A stretch of 22,412 nt of DNA from Pleurobrachia bachei (lineage: Eukaryota > Ctenophora > Tentaculata > Cydippida > Pleurobrachiidae), in contig AVPN01000078.1 in the NCBI GenBank assembly GCA_000695325.1, forward strand, positions 77,128 to 99,539, in the 5' to 3' direction. Under the pieces are notes generated by a model. That model was not told the DNA's origin, ran no database searches, and saw only the letters and a list, made by a program, of their open reading frames with translations. A program made the translations under genes and the position numbers. This document shows positions 6,559 through 16,515 of the stretch, in pieces. Positions within the stretch are counted from its first letter, which is position 1, and each line of letters opens with the position of its first letter.

Positions 6559-9500
6559 CCGAAGAAGGACATGAACTACCTGATGACATATGCATATGGA
6601 GCTTGATATTGAAGTTATATCTAAGTGAGTATCCCATCAAATCAGTATGGGTAAGGGGCGCGGGCGGGGTAAGGGGTCAGGAATACGGGGAGAAAAAGGA
6701 AAATCAGCCATGTATAATAAGATTCTGTAAACACCTTGGGCCAGGTGTTTCAGTATCTTAATTTTATCCAGGTGGGCCGTGGGGCAATGAATTATCAAAA
6801 TTAGCGCTTGTGATAAGTACATAGTTAGCAACAGCTTTGTGAGTGAGTAGTAAGTTACTGCGTTGTAAGTACATAGTTAGTAACTGCTTACTACTTTGTA
6901 AGTAAGTAGTAACTACAAGTGTACTAACCTGATCAGTTTTTGCAATGTCAAGAGGTGTATGACCGGCATTGTCCGTAACACGGGGGTTGGCACCTCCCTT
7001 CAGTAGGATCTTGATCGACTGGGGCTTGTTGTTGATCACCGAAAAGTGAAGTGCTGAGAGAGGAAGGGGGATGTTACTGATATTTTAAGAGCAGGAACCG
7101 ACCGAATTACTGGTCCCTGATAAGCTTATAACCAGTCACGTGACCTAAATAACGAGTTCTGATTGGTTGTTGATCACGGAAAAGTGAAGTGCTGAGAGAG
7201 GAAGCGGGATGTTACAAAGAGGTAATAATAACAGTTGGTTTTCAAGGCGGAACCCCTCTTGTATTGTGAGGTGTAATCACTTGGTCGGTGTACTTGAACA
7301 AAGTTAACAAAATTACCAGTACTTTTGTGTGTTTATTGAGGTATACTTTAACAATATGAACAGGGGATGAACAGTACATACCTGTTCTCCCGTCAATATC
7401 CTGCTTATCAATATCATCCCCCTGACAGTTCTGCGCCAAGAAATCAACAATGTGAAGCGAGGACTCGTCCTCTTTCGTCACAGCTGTAGAGGTAAATAAT
7501 TTAGTAATATGTCACAGCTGTAATGAAGTGGTAGTTAAAAAATACTCGGGCTGTGGTGAAGTGGTGAAAGGTGACTATAACTTAGTACTATTGTGGGTGT
7601 ATCAAGCTTATTTGGGGTGCAAACCATTACATTCTTCCTTTTCTATTAGCCCTTTTCCTTTTCTTTGTTATTTATCTCTACCTAGCCGGTCTTTTCCCCA
7701 TCTTCCCCAAGCTAAACTTAGCAACACCAGCTGAGTCCCATTAGCTCTCTCTCACTCTCTCTCCCTCTCAATCCCTAGTACTGATTCAGTCTGCTCTCCC
7801 TCTCTTCCAATCCTTTCTTAACTGGTCTCTGGATTCACAAATGATATACGGAGCTGTTTTCCCTCTAGCTCTCTCGCTCTCTTCCTTCATAACAGACAGA
7901 ATACAAAGAAACACACGCAAATAAAATTATATTTTCCCGGATTTGGAGCTAGAAAAAAATAAAATACACACACAAGGTAAAACTCCTAATCTCTGGACAT
8001 TGATTGGACCTACCAATTTGAAGAGCAGTCTCTGCGTAGAGAGAGGTTGGTATCGGTGATCCAAGCTTTACTCCCTCACCGAATACTTGAAGGAGACCCT
8101 TGATGTCCTTCGATTCCACACACCGATGTAACACCTGGTCGAGATGACACATATTATATGATGGGAATTAGAAATGGAAATTAAATCAATTTAATGTTAA
8201 TAATAACAAGAATTATTGCATTATGCATCCATAATGCGGTGTTTCCCTGCCACAAATTGATTTAAAACAGATTATAAATAAGCTTAAAAACTGGATTTCC
8301 TGATGAATTTTGTGCTCAAAGAGCATTTTTTGGCTGATACGATGTTAGTTGCTATGGTATCCAATGTGGTTGCTATGGTAATCAAAGCAGTTGCTATGGT
8401 AACCAAAGTAGTTGCTATCGTAACTGCGACAGTTGCTATGGCAACCAAGGTAGTTGCTTAGGGGACCCAGTTGGTTACCAAGTTCTTCAACTTTAACCGC
8501 ATCTCAACTTGAGTCACTAGTGTGACAATAGTTTACAATAGTTTCATGCTTGGAAGACGTTCAACCACTTCATGGCATGTCTGTATGGCGATCAAAATTA
8601 TTTCAGGTGATTGTGGGAAGTGCTTTCAGCGAGTTATTGCGCGCTACAATCATTTCCTTTATTGAATCAACGAAGCGTGAGATGAAAGTTTTATGAAGGA
8701 GCAGACTTGTTGTTAGGCGTTGTCCGTTACGGACGGATGGACGGACACTTTTAGTTAACTACACAATCTGCTGATTTCTAAACCCTGAATGATCTTTTTA
8801 GCACGTGCGTGCTAAAAACATCATCCCGGGTGTATTTACACGCTCAGACCCCGAAGAATACTAGAATTTAAAAACCCTAGTAACACGAAGCATCAGAGCG
8901 GTTCACCTTTGCTGCAAACCCTAAAAATGAAAAAAATATATTATGTCTATAATTGTAGTCCAGTGCTCTGATGCTCAAAAAAATCCGGTCACAGAACCTA
9001 GCAAGTAACAAACAAACCTGTCCCATCTCATCTTGGTCTGAATATCTTCGCTTAATAAACCGCCGTTCAACATGCTTGCTTTTAATGAAACGCACTCGAT
9101 CTTCCCTGGGAAAAGTTAATGGGATATATTATAGAACAGATTGAGAAAGGGCAGGGCATAGTTCTTGTAAAGTGAGGGATAGAAGCTGAAGGATAAGAAA
9201 ACAAATAAATTAAACTCTTCCTCCAGGACAGGGACACTGATTGGAATGCTCACGGTTTTATTAGGTAAATTAGGGCCTCTACTATCTACAATCAACAACA
9301 AATCTTTACTAACGTCGGAGCATCTGCAGTTAGCATATCAGCAGGTCGAGCATCAGCCAAGAATACATCATTATATTTCTGGTTCCCTATCGTATACAAC
9401 AACTGGAGAAATTGGAGCAGGTTAGAACATGGTATAGTTTCCCACTTCATTCATTCAACCAGATTGACAGGGCCTGACCCCTCAAATTACCAAACTACCC

Positions 9501-12500
9501 CCAACTGAAACCCTTGTTATGATTTAACCCTTTGTTAGAACATCCTACCACCCCACCCCTCCCCCCAGGATACTAACCAGAAGTTCGGCTGTGGTCGGGT
9601 TATCTAAGTCGAGTGATCTGATTCGAGAGTTATGACAGCCCGTGTGTCGATGAGCTCCCGAACAATGAATACACACTAGAATACCCAAGTTAACCGCAAA
9701 CCACGTTGGGTCTGAGGGAGAGAGACATTTGATATATTGAGCAATAACTAAACTTGTTAGCGTTAACAAGACTTGAGGAATTAAATTAAATTATTTAATT
9801 AGCAGACTTTAGTAAGAGATCCAATTTAGCTGAACTGAAATGAAAATGGCTATTTTATGCGATTATTTGATTCATCAAACTTATAATTTTGTGTCTAAAT
9901 GATAAAATATCATTTCACCTACCAGGTTTCCCACAATCCACACATTTCTCATTGCCCGGTGTGGCCCTAATCTGCTTCATTATCTTCTTGACAAATTCCC
10001 GTAATTTCCGCTGCTGAGAGTTCTCGTCGCTTGCTTGGGGGTTTAGATCACCCACCTGAAATGAGAGCAATCAAAACTTTTTCAAGGAACAATTCCTTCC
10101 GGTAAATTGAGGTTTGAGTGAAAAAGTAGAAAATTGTCTTGGTATTGTTGATACGCCCGAGAGTCGAAATACTTTGCACAGTAGACAGATAAATGTGCAA
10201 TTCCGGTATGAACCTGTCAAAGAATTGGCATTGCCCTATTCGGACCGTGCGAAACAGCGGTCAGAGCATTGGCCTGACAGAAATGAACTTGTTTTGTTCC
10301 AACCAGGGGCCGGTATGAACCTACCTCACTCTTTATGCTCATATCGATGTTGTTTCTGATGATGGTAGTCCAGGTCTGTAAAGCCTGCTCAGATGCTGCC
10401 TCGAAATGAAACGTTCTATCATCTGAGGAGGGGGGGGGGTATTAAATCGATATCCACCTGGAATTAACATGCCCAATCTCTCTCGTTGGTCGTTTTCACT
10501 CTCCCTATCTCGTTCTCTCTATCTCTATCACTCTCTATTTATATCTCCCGTATTACGTGAAATAACATGGAAACAGTTCTTTTTCCCGTCCACAGCAGAT
10601 GATGGGGTTTCCTTGACTTGGCAGGTCAGCAGATAAAGGTCTGTCGTTGGGGGACTCGACTAAAGGGGGGGGGGTGATTTGAATATNNNNNNNNNNNNNN
10701 NNNNNNNNNNNNNNNNNNNNNNNNNNNNNNNNNNNNNNNNNNNNNNNNNNNNNNNNNNNNNNNNNNNNNNNNNNNNNNNNNNNNNNNNNNNNNNNNNNNN
10801 NNNNNNNNNNNNNNNNNNNNNNNNNNNNNNNNNNNNNNNNNNNNNNNNNNNNNNNNNNNNNNNNNNNNNNNNNNNNNNNNNNNNNNNNNNNNNNNNNNNN
10901 NNNNNNNNNNNNNNNNNNNNNNNNNNNNNNNNNNNNNNNNNNNNNNNNNNNNNNNNNNNNNNNNNNNNNNNNNNNNNNNNNNNNNNNNNNNNNNNNNNNN
11001 NNNNNNNNNNNNNNNNNNNNNNNNNNNNNNNNNNNNNNNNNNNNNNNNNNNNNNNNNNNNNNNNNNNNNNNNNNNNNNNNNNNNNNNNNNNNNNNNNNNN
11101 NNNNNNNNNNNNNNNNNNNNNNNNNNNNNNNNNNNNNNNNNNNNNNNNNNNNNNNNNNNNNNNNNNNNNNNNNNNNNNNNNNNNNNNNNNNNNNNNNNNN
11201 NNNNNNNNNNNNNNNNNNNNNNNNNNNNNNNNNNNNNNNNNNNNNNNNNNNNNNNNNNNNNNNNNNNNNNNNNNNNNNNNNNNNNNNNNNNNNNNNNNNN
11301 NNNNNNNNNNNNNNNNNNNNNNNNNNNNNNNNNNNNNNNNNNNNNNNNNNNNNNNNNNNNNNNNNNNNNNNNNNNNNNNNNNNNNNNNNNNNNNNNNNNN
11401 NGGGGGGGGTGATTTGAATATTATGGCGCAGATTAACACACATAGCTTGGAATATCAAATTAAAGACGTTCGGAATATTCAGAATTTTTCAACAAGTTTA
11501 TTTATAACGATACCTGGTTGTGTGCAATTGTAAGCCGGAAGTTCTCAACTTTACAGTACCGTTTTAACCACCTATGCAATCTGGGAGGGAAGATGTAAAT
11601 ACAGTTCTGTACCAGCTACATTTAATGTGTAGGTGACCTAGTGCTGAACACCCCCTACTTTCCGCATATTGAACAACCCGCGCGGTCCGTCTCTACACAC
11701 GCGCACACAACCAACCACCGCACACAGCCATTCTCACACAGCCAAATGTGGTTGGAAAAACGGTATTTTTGATTTTCTGAAAACCCCAATTACACTTACT
11801 GTTCGGTTCGTTTGTTTAGATTTCCCCCTATCACTAGACCATAACTTGCATCACCTGCTTGAGTCAAGCTGTATTCCTCTTTCTAAGGCATAATATAATG
11901 TTAGTTATACACATAAACGGCTGAGTATAATCATTGGGTTAATTAGCAGTTGTAATGACCTGTAATTAGCACTTAGTAATTACCTGTCGACTGTCGTTTG
12001 AGGATGCTAGTGATTCTGGTTTAGGAGGTTTTAATCTGACTCGAATTGCTTCAAGTTCAGCCTTATCTGCCTCTTGTTGCGCTTTTATCTGAGCAGAGAT
12101 GGGAAGGAGTTAGGAGGAAAGGGGTTTGGAGGAGTGAAGGGGTTTGTGGAAGTTATTTAGTTACCGTATCTGGTTATTTAGTCACTAGTTAATTACCGTC
12201 CTACTAATCACTAGTTAGTTACCGTGTCTAATTGAGAGCGAATATCTTTACCAAGTTTATCAAATTTCTTTAGAGACTGCTGGCCGTTTGAAAAGTACCT
12301 GAAAATCGATGTTTTTACATACGGCAAGTGAAACAGAAAAAAAGGATAATTAGAGAAAATTAATCAGTTTATTAATACACTGATAAATTGACTATTAGCT
12401 TTTCTTACTTGACTTCCTCATCGTAAAGACTCATGAGCTGTGATACGAAATCTGCACCCGTCTTAGATGAAACGTCATTAAATTTTATCATGAAATCACA

Positions 12501-15500
12501 AACATCGTATTTAGCCTCCCTCTTTCTCTTTGTGTCCGTTACAGATAAATCTTCAAACTGTGAAGATGGGTAGTTAGTTTTGAAGGGATTTCTTTCGATA
12601 AGAATATATTATGGCCAAAAATATTCAGAAACTGAGGAAGTACTTTTGCAGTCTCAAATTACTGACAGTGAGAGAGAGAGTGAGAGATAGAGTGAGAGAG
12701 AAGGAGAGATAGAGATAGAGAGACAGGGAGGTGAAAAGCAGGGGGATGAGAAAATGACAGTAAGAGTGACAGTGGTTTAACGACTCGAATTATTCCTTGT
12801 CCATATAAGGGCCCATTTTGCATCTGGCATACGAGAGAGGGGCCGAGGGAGTAGAATGAGGTGAAGAGAGAGAAAGAGAAGGGGCCGAGAGAGGAGAATG
12901 AGATGGAGAGAGAGAGAGGCGAAAGTGACTCACCGCGTTGTCTATGGCATCGTTATACTCCGAGCTTTTCTGTTTTTTGTTCCTGAAACAAAATACTGCA
13001 TGTGAGGAATAATGGGACACGATTTAGTAGAAGTCCACAAAGCACCCAACATTCAAAAACATGAATTATATACATAAAATTTTGGTACAAAAAACAATAC
13101 AAGGAGAAACTGAGAGTTTTTTGTCTCAGAAAATACACTGAACACAACTAAGTTCTGGTAAAACAACACACAAAACATGCCCAGAAAATGTGCCGTATGA
13201 TTCCAACTAAAAAACAAGGAGGGGGTACATCACCCAGTCAACAAGCCATGCTTCTCTGAACATTGAAATAAGAACCCTTCGGCCTTTAGCTTCAATCTAC
13301 CCATACACACATCGACACACCACACGCCGAACGCACCAAAAACGCCACTCAACATCACGCCCACACCACTCCCACACCACACCACATTCACACACAAGTT
13401 GAGTTTGGTTCACCTGAGCAATCAAAATATGCATGATTGACACTTACACAGAGTTACCGGAAACATACCACTGCGAGCTGGTGGACCGCTTTAACCTGAA
13501 CCGGTACACGTGTCATGTGATATAAGTTGACACTGGTACACATGATATGAGACCTCCTAATAACACAATCATGTCATGATGATGTGTTTAGAGAGAGTCA
13601 CACACACGTGATGATGTTTATAGATAGCCCGGGATACAAGTGATATATGCAGCCAAGTCCACAAACTTTACATGAATCCCAGTTGACAATTACAGAACGA
13701 GCCACGAGGATTTGGATGTATTACAAAAGCGAATGTTCTGAAGCCAGTAGAGGTTGCTGCAGGAGTCTAACATCTATTTTCCTTGCAAAACATGTGGTGC
13801 AACGTACATCCCTGTATTGCACATGCCTTGCACATGCGGGGACTGCGGATTGAAATAAAAGACAATATGTACTCACACTACGCTATCGTAATTTCGCCAG
13901 GTTTTCTCAAAGGATTGGGACAGGTCCTGAAAAGAGGAAACGGGATGATTATTGCAAGCGAATACAAATGAGGGCTGTATAGGGAGATTTAGGTGCTTTG
14001 AAGGGATGAATTTGCTACCCCATCTCTCGATCCAAATAGTAGGGATACCATGTGTTACTTCAGCAGTAAATGTGTGTTATAATAACTGATAATGGCACTG
14101 TTTTACTGTTTTCTCAAGTACCTTCTGTGTTCCGGCATCAATTAACTGCTTCAGAGGGCTCATCAGGTCATCATTCATTGCTTTTACCTGGTGGATGGGA
14201 TTGTTATGGGCCAGGGGAGACTTGTTAATAATAACCGAGGGCAGCGGGGGACTAGTAATCATTGTGGGAAGTGAGAGACATTGCAATTGGACGTTAATAA
14301 TTACTATCACAAGATTGAGCTTCTACCTCCCCTGAATTACTGCTCACAGGGGCCGGGTGGTGGCAATAAGATAATGAACAACGAAGCGTCTATGCTGTAT
14401 AATACAGGGGGGTCTAGGGTATAATCATCAGTGTAGAATACGCTAAATAAAGTTTCATACTTTTATGCTACAGCAGCAAGAATTATGGTGAGAGAGAAAG
14501 AATTATGGTGAGGGAGAAATTGAGAGGAAGAGATAGCTGATTGATAAAGCGTTGATTTTAAGATGCCATTAATTAAACGGATTGGAAGATGATACCTTTA
14601 TTCTCATGAGTGTAGAAATCTCTTTAAAAAGCACCGACAGATTCATCAACGCGTTGCCTGAAATTAGGACACAAATTGAAATCGTGTGATTTTCTTCTGC
14701 GATTTGTTGATTACAAACACTCTACGTTTAAGCATGTACTGAAAAGTAGAGTTTTACACGTTGTAAAGTAAATTCTTCATCTTACAAAAAATAACACTCA
14801 TTGGTGGTGCATACTGTGCAATGCATAGTGCATACTGTGCATACTTAAACAATAGAGATAGAGAGAGATAGAGAGAGAGAAAGAGGGAAAAAGTAGGCCG
14901 CATAAACTTCCTGCAAAACTTCACACTCTGAAGTCTTAATAAACATGCGTATTGCGTACCCAACCACACTGCATTCTGCTGCTTTCATGGCACATACTGG
15001 ACACTGGTTTCGCTTTCTAGAGGTCCAGCCCGTCCATGTCGAAAATATTAGACCAAAACACTCTCACAATCACAACCACTATACCTATGTCTGGGTGTTG
15101 TGATCCGTATTGAGAAGCATTCTTCCCAATTGTCTGGAGGTGATCAGTAAAATTCTTTTCTGCATCAAGGTACTGATTAGCAGCCTTCAGCATCTCTTGC
15201 AATGATCCCAGCGTCTCCTTCAATGCCTTCCTATCTCCCTTTAGAACCTAATGGAAATAGATGTTAGTACCTGGTGGGAATGGATCAGCAACGAACCATA
15301 GCGAGTTTGATTAAACTCTTAATACTGTCTCCTAGTACCGCTGGTTATACCATAATTGTGGCCTGTGGTGATAACAATAACCACATCGGACATCCCTAAT
15401 CTTTTACCGTATCAATATCCCCGATGGTCTGTTTGTACATGTGAGCCTTGTGCCCGAAACTCTCTCCCTCCGACAACTCCTTCTTAATCTCTGCTCGGAA

Positions 15501-15578
15501 GTCGTTTATACCCCCGGAGACAAGCATCCTGGAGGACCCCACCACCCGTGCACTCTGCTCCGCGAGGGCTCTGTGCAT
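5473..15578 (-). CDS. ASAP: ASAP-family Arf GTPase-activating protein (BAR-PH-ArfGAP-ANK)
   Basis: The protein stimulates GTP hydrolysis on Arf GTPases at phosphoinositide-rich membranes; in other animals ASAPs act at focal adhesions and in endocytic traffic. Exons, each flanked by GT-AG and in phase: 15408-15578, 15085-15247, 14596-14657, 14122-14187, 13877-13926, 12934-12982, 12409-12557, 12223-12298, 11984-12088 (297 codons, BAR domain; FEKTWRNYD, KYDVCDFMIKFND and YFSNGQQSLKKFDKL match ASAP helices). Then 10557-10659 and 10325-10422 (second half of PH, LLTCQVKE to HFEAASEQALQTWT), 9923-10055, 9578-9711, 9314-9402 and 9018-9105 (ArfGAP). The zinc site is C-x2-C-x16-C-x2-C (CVDC...CIHC) and the arginine finger is the R of SGAHRHTG. 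Ankyrin exons are 8014-8134, 7382-7483, 6929-7053 and a second set 6413-6533, 5791-5892, 5473-5597. The first PH half is missing, probably in the N gap. No proline-rich or SH3 exon was found, so the 3' end is unresolved. The start is the first ATG after an in-frame TAG. Confidence 0.88.
6559..8159 (-). repeat. Ankyrin exon cassette, copy 2 (proximal, 1601 bp)
   Basis: Exons A (8014-8134), B (7382-7483) and C (6929-7053) encode exactly the same 116 residues as copy 1; at least one difference in exon C is synonymous (glycine codon of the AGHTPL segment). The extra length comes from a 138-bp insertion at about 7078-7215, a 10-bp CT-microsatellite expansion near 7752, and a 3-bp deletion near 7376. 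Intron sequence elsewhere is almost identical to copy 1. The edges are sharp: both copies start 'ccgaagaaggacatgaac' and end 'gacacatattatat'. Confidence 0.9.
7078..7215. repeat. 138-bp insertion in cassette copy 2 carrying a partial exon C duplicate
   Basis: About 50 bp (7028-7077) covering the exon C acceptor and its first codons is repeated at 7166-7215. The two are separated by 88 bp (7078-7165) with no counterpart in copy 1. The duplicate keeps the ctctctcag acceptor. If it were used, the frame would read ALHFSVINNQSELVI and then stop. It is therefore a decoy or poison acceptor rather than a useful exon. The 88-bp part contains a CACGTG and is not a recognised transposon. Confidence 0.7.
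8348..8473 (+). repeat. 21-bp tandem array of X-box-like palindromes (6 copies)
   Basis: GTTGCTATGG or its close variants start at 8348, 8369, 8390, 8411, 8432 and 8453, an exact 21-bp period. The consensus core GTTGCTATGGTAACC is an imperfect palindrome and fits the RFX-factor X-box pattern (RYYNYY-AT-RRNRAC). Units 3 and 5 match it fully, units 1, 2 and 4 miss by one base, and unit 6 is degraded. The array is intronic in ASAP. Period and alignment are seen directly; RFX binding is inference. Confidence 0.85.
8795..8818. repeat. Perfect 10-bp inverted repeat around a CACGTG
   Basis: The arms TTTTTAGCAC and GTGCTAAAAA are perfectly complementary with a 4-base loop (GTGC). The left arm/loop junction forms CACGTG, an E-box. 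It could be a hairpin, a protein-binding palindrome or the remnant of a small MITE. Confidence 0.75.
10687..11401. other. Assembly gap (715 Ns) flanked by identical 20 bp
   Basis: A run of N occupies this interval inside ASAP. The 20 bases before it (10667-10686: eight G, then tgatttgaatat) are the same as the 20 bases after it (11402-11421). The first half of the ASAP PH domain is expected between exons 11984-12088 and 10557-10659 and is not visible in the flanks, so some coding sequence is probably lost here. Confidence 0.95.
11402..11983. other. ASAP intron right of the gap
   Basis: I looked for the missing PH-domain exon on the minus strand and did not find it. CA-rich sequence (11692-11745) gives an accidental open frame on the plus strand. 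Confidence 0.5.
12660..12925. repeat. GA-rich low-complexity DNA in ASAP intron
   Basis: Two GA-rich blocks (about 12668-12735 and 12835-12920) lie between the exons at 12409-12557 and 12934-12982. Ser/Leu-rich frames over them are artefacts. Confidence 0.8.
12983..13876. other. Large ASAP intron
   Basis: It contains a CA/CCACA-rich low-complexity block (13300-13400). A zone around 13505-13640 recurs with variants of 'catgatatgag/catgtgatataag/cgtgatgatgt'. No exon is recognised. Confidence 0.5.
14805..14900. repeat. Short 'gcatactgtgca' repeat and GA tract in ASAP intron
   Basis: 'gtgcatactgtgca' occurs at about 14805 and again at about 14829, followed by a GA-rich tract (14853-14890). All of it is intronic. 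Confidence 0.6.
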
Positions 15579-15990
15579 CTCTGTGGGACAGCTCTCAGAT
15601 GTGTATAGAGTGGCCCTGGTTGTCTACATGCTAAGAGGGGAGGAGAAGATGGGTTGGGTCAGGAATGCAGGTGGCGTGGATTTGTATTTGGGGTAGGTGG
15701 AGAGGGAACAGTATGAAAAACAAAAGTTTTGGGCAAAATTTAAAACAATTCAACAAGTAAATAAGACAATACACTCCCCAGACAACTAATCAAGCGATTA
15801 CTCGTTACTCCCACACACTCTACAGCTTTGTCTCGCAAAATACTGATCAAAATCGGGCAGCTACTGACACCACGCTCTCTCTTCTTCCACCGTTTCCCAA
15901 ATATAATGTTTCTGTTCCAAGTTTTATCTCACAAAATAAATATTTTACAGCGTGTGACAAATAAAACAAGCTGATAAACACGGTACCCGC

Positions 15991-16060
15991 CCTCCCTGCC
16001 GACGGACCTCCCTGCCGAGTGCCGACCGGTCGTCCGCAGGGAGGTCTGTCGGCAGGGAGG
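15991..16060. repeat. GC-rich 25-bp inverted repeat (long hairpin)
   Basis: The arms 15991-16015 (cctccctgccgac...) and 16036-16060 are complementary over 25 bp with a single mismatch, around a 20-base loop. Each arm itself carries two 'cctccctgcc'-like units, so the structure is also internally repetitive. Most flanking DNA is AT-rich. It is too stable to be ordinary terminator logic in a eukaryote; it may be a foldback or MITE-like repeat or a regulatory structure in the ASAP promoter region. Confidence 0.85.
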
Positions 16061-16357
16061 GGGTGACTCGATAAATACAGCCAGTACATACATAATACAG
16101 TGTTGATTATAACATCTTACTTAACGAAATTACCCCTATCTCAAACTACATTAGGGGACAATTTAGGTAGGGGTAACTTTACTACCAAATAGATCATACG
16201 GTACACGAAAGGATCCAAACAATTAAAAGTGAAATGAAGGAGCCGAAATATATCAGATCACCGAAAGTGACAACATTTTTCGATTATAATAAAGCTTCCA
16301 ACTGTCGTATTATATGAGATCGTGGTATTTACTACCATATAATATATATGGTCTTGG

Positions 16358-16363
16358 TTTATT
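16358..16363 (-). terminator. Probable ST7 polyadenylation signal
   Basis: AATAAA on the minus strand lies about 150 nt after the ST7 stop codon (16516-16518), a normal 3' UTR length for a compact genome. Confidence 0.5.
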
Positions 16364-16515
16364 TCGCTCCATACCAACTTCTGAATATTCTTCTGGCGAG
16401 CCGGTAGCTACCGCATGGTTACTATGGTTACCATGTTTACCAAATATCATCACCATATATATTGCTAGGTAACATGGTTTGCTCTCTCTAGCCAATGATC
16501 GCTATCAGAGTACCA

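Larger units (their letters stand above)
8160..9017. other. ASAP intron between ArfGAP and ankyrin exons
   Basis: This is noncoding, about 880 bp to the exon A acceptor. It holds the 21-bp X-box-like array (8348-8473), a short GGAC-rich repeat (8728-8750) and the perfect inverted repeat at 8795-8818. The only long frame (read-through of the 9018-9105 exon past its donor) is an intronic extension. Confidence 0.6.
15579..16515. other. ST7-ASAP intergenic region
   Basis: About 940 bp separates the ST7 stop from the ASAP ATG. It should hold the ST7 3' UTR and the ASAP promoter and 5' UTR. An acceptor-like CAG ends two bases before the ASAP ATG (gtcccacag|AG ATG), so an untranslated first exon further right is possible. 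The strong GC hairpin at 15991-16060 lies here. No other coding sequence is supported. Confidence 0.5.

Noticed and set aside
8348-8473. CRISPR array reading of the 21-bp repeats
   Set aside because: There are no unique spacers between units, and the sequence is intronic in an animal gene.
10114-10359. 81-residue plus-strand frame between ASAP exons
   Set aside because: It lies mostly in an intron and overlaps the PH exon in antisense. A 13-bp phrase 'ccggtatgaacct' repeated inside it (10203 and 10310) suggests a small local repeat.
10553-11533. Long open frames spanning the N run on both strands
   Set aside because: They exist only because Ns contain no stop codons. The real coding part on the minus strand is the exon 10557-10659, read in another frame.
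16408-16436. X-box-like 'ggttactatggttacc' near the ST7 3' end
   Set aside because: It breaks the consensus in the right half-site on either strand and is not repeated. It lies in the probable 3' UTR.
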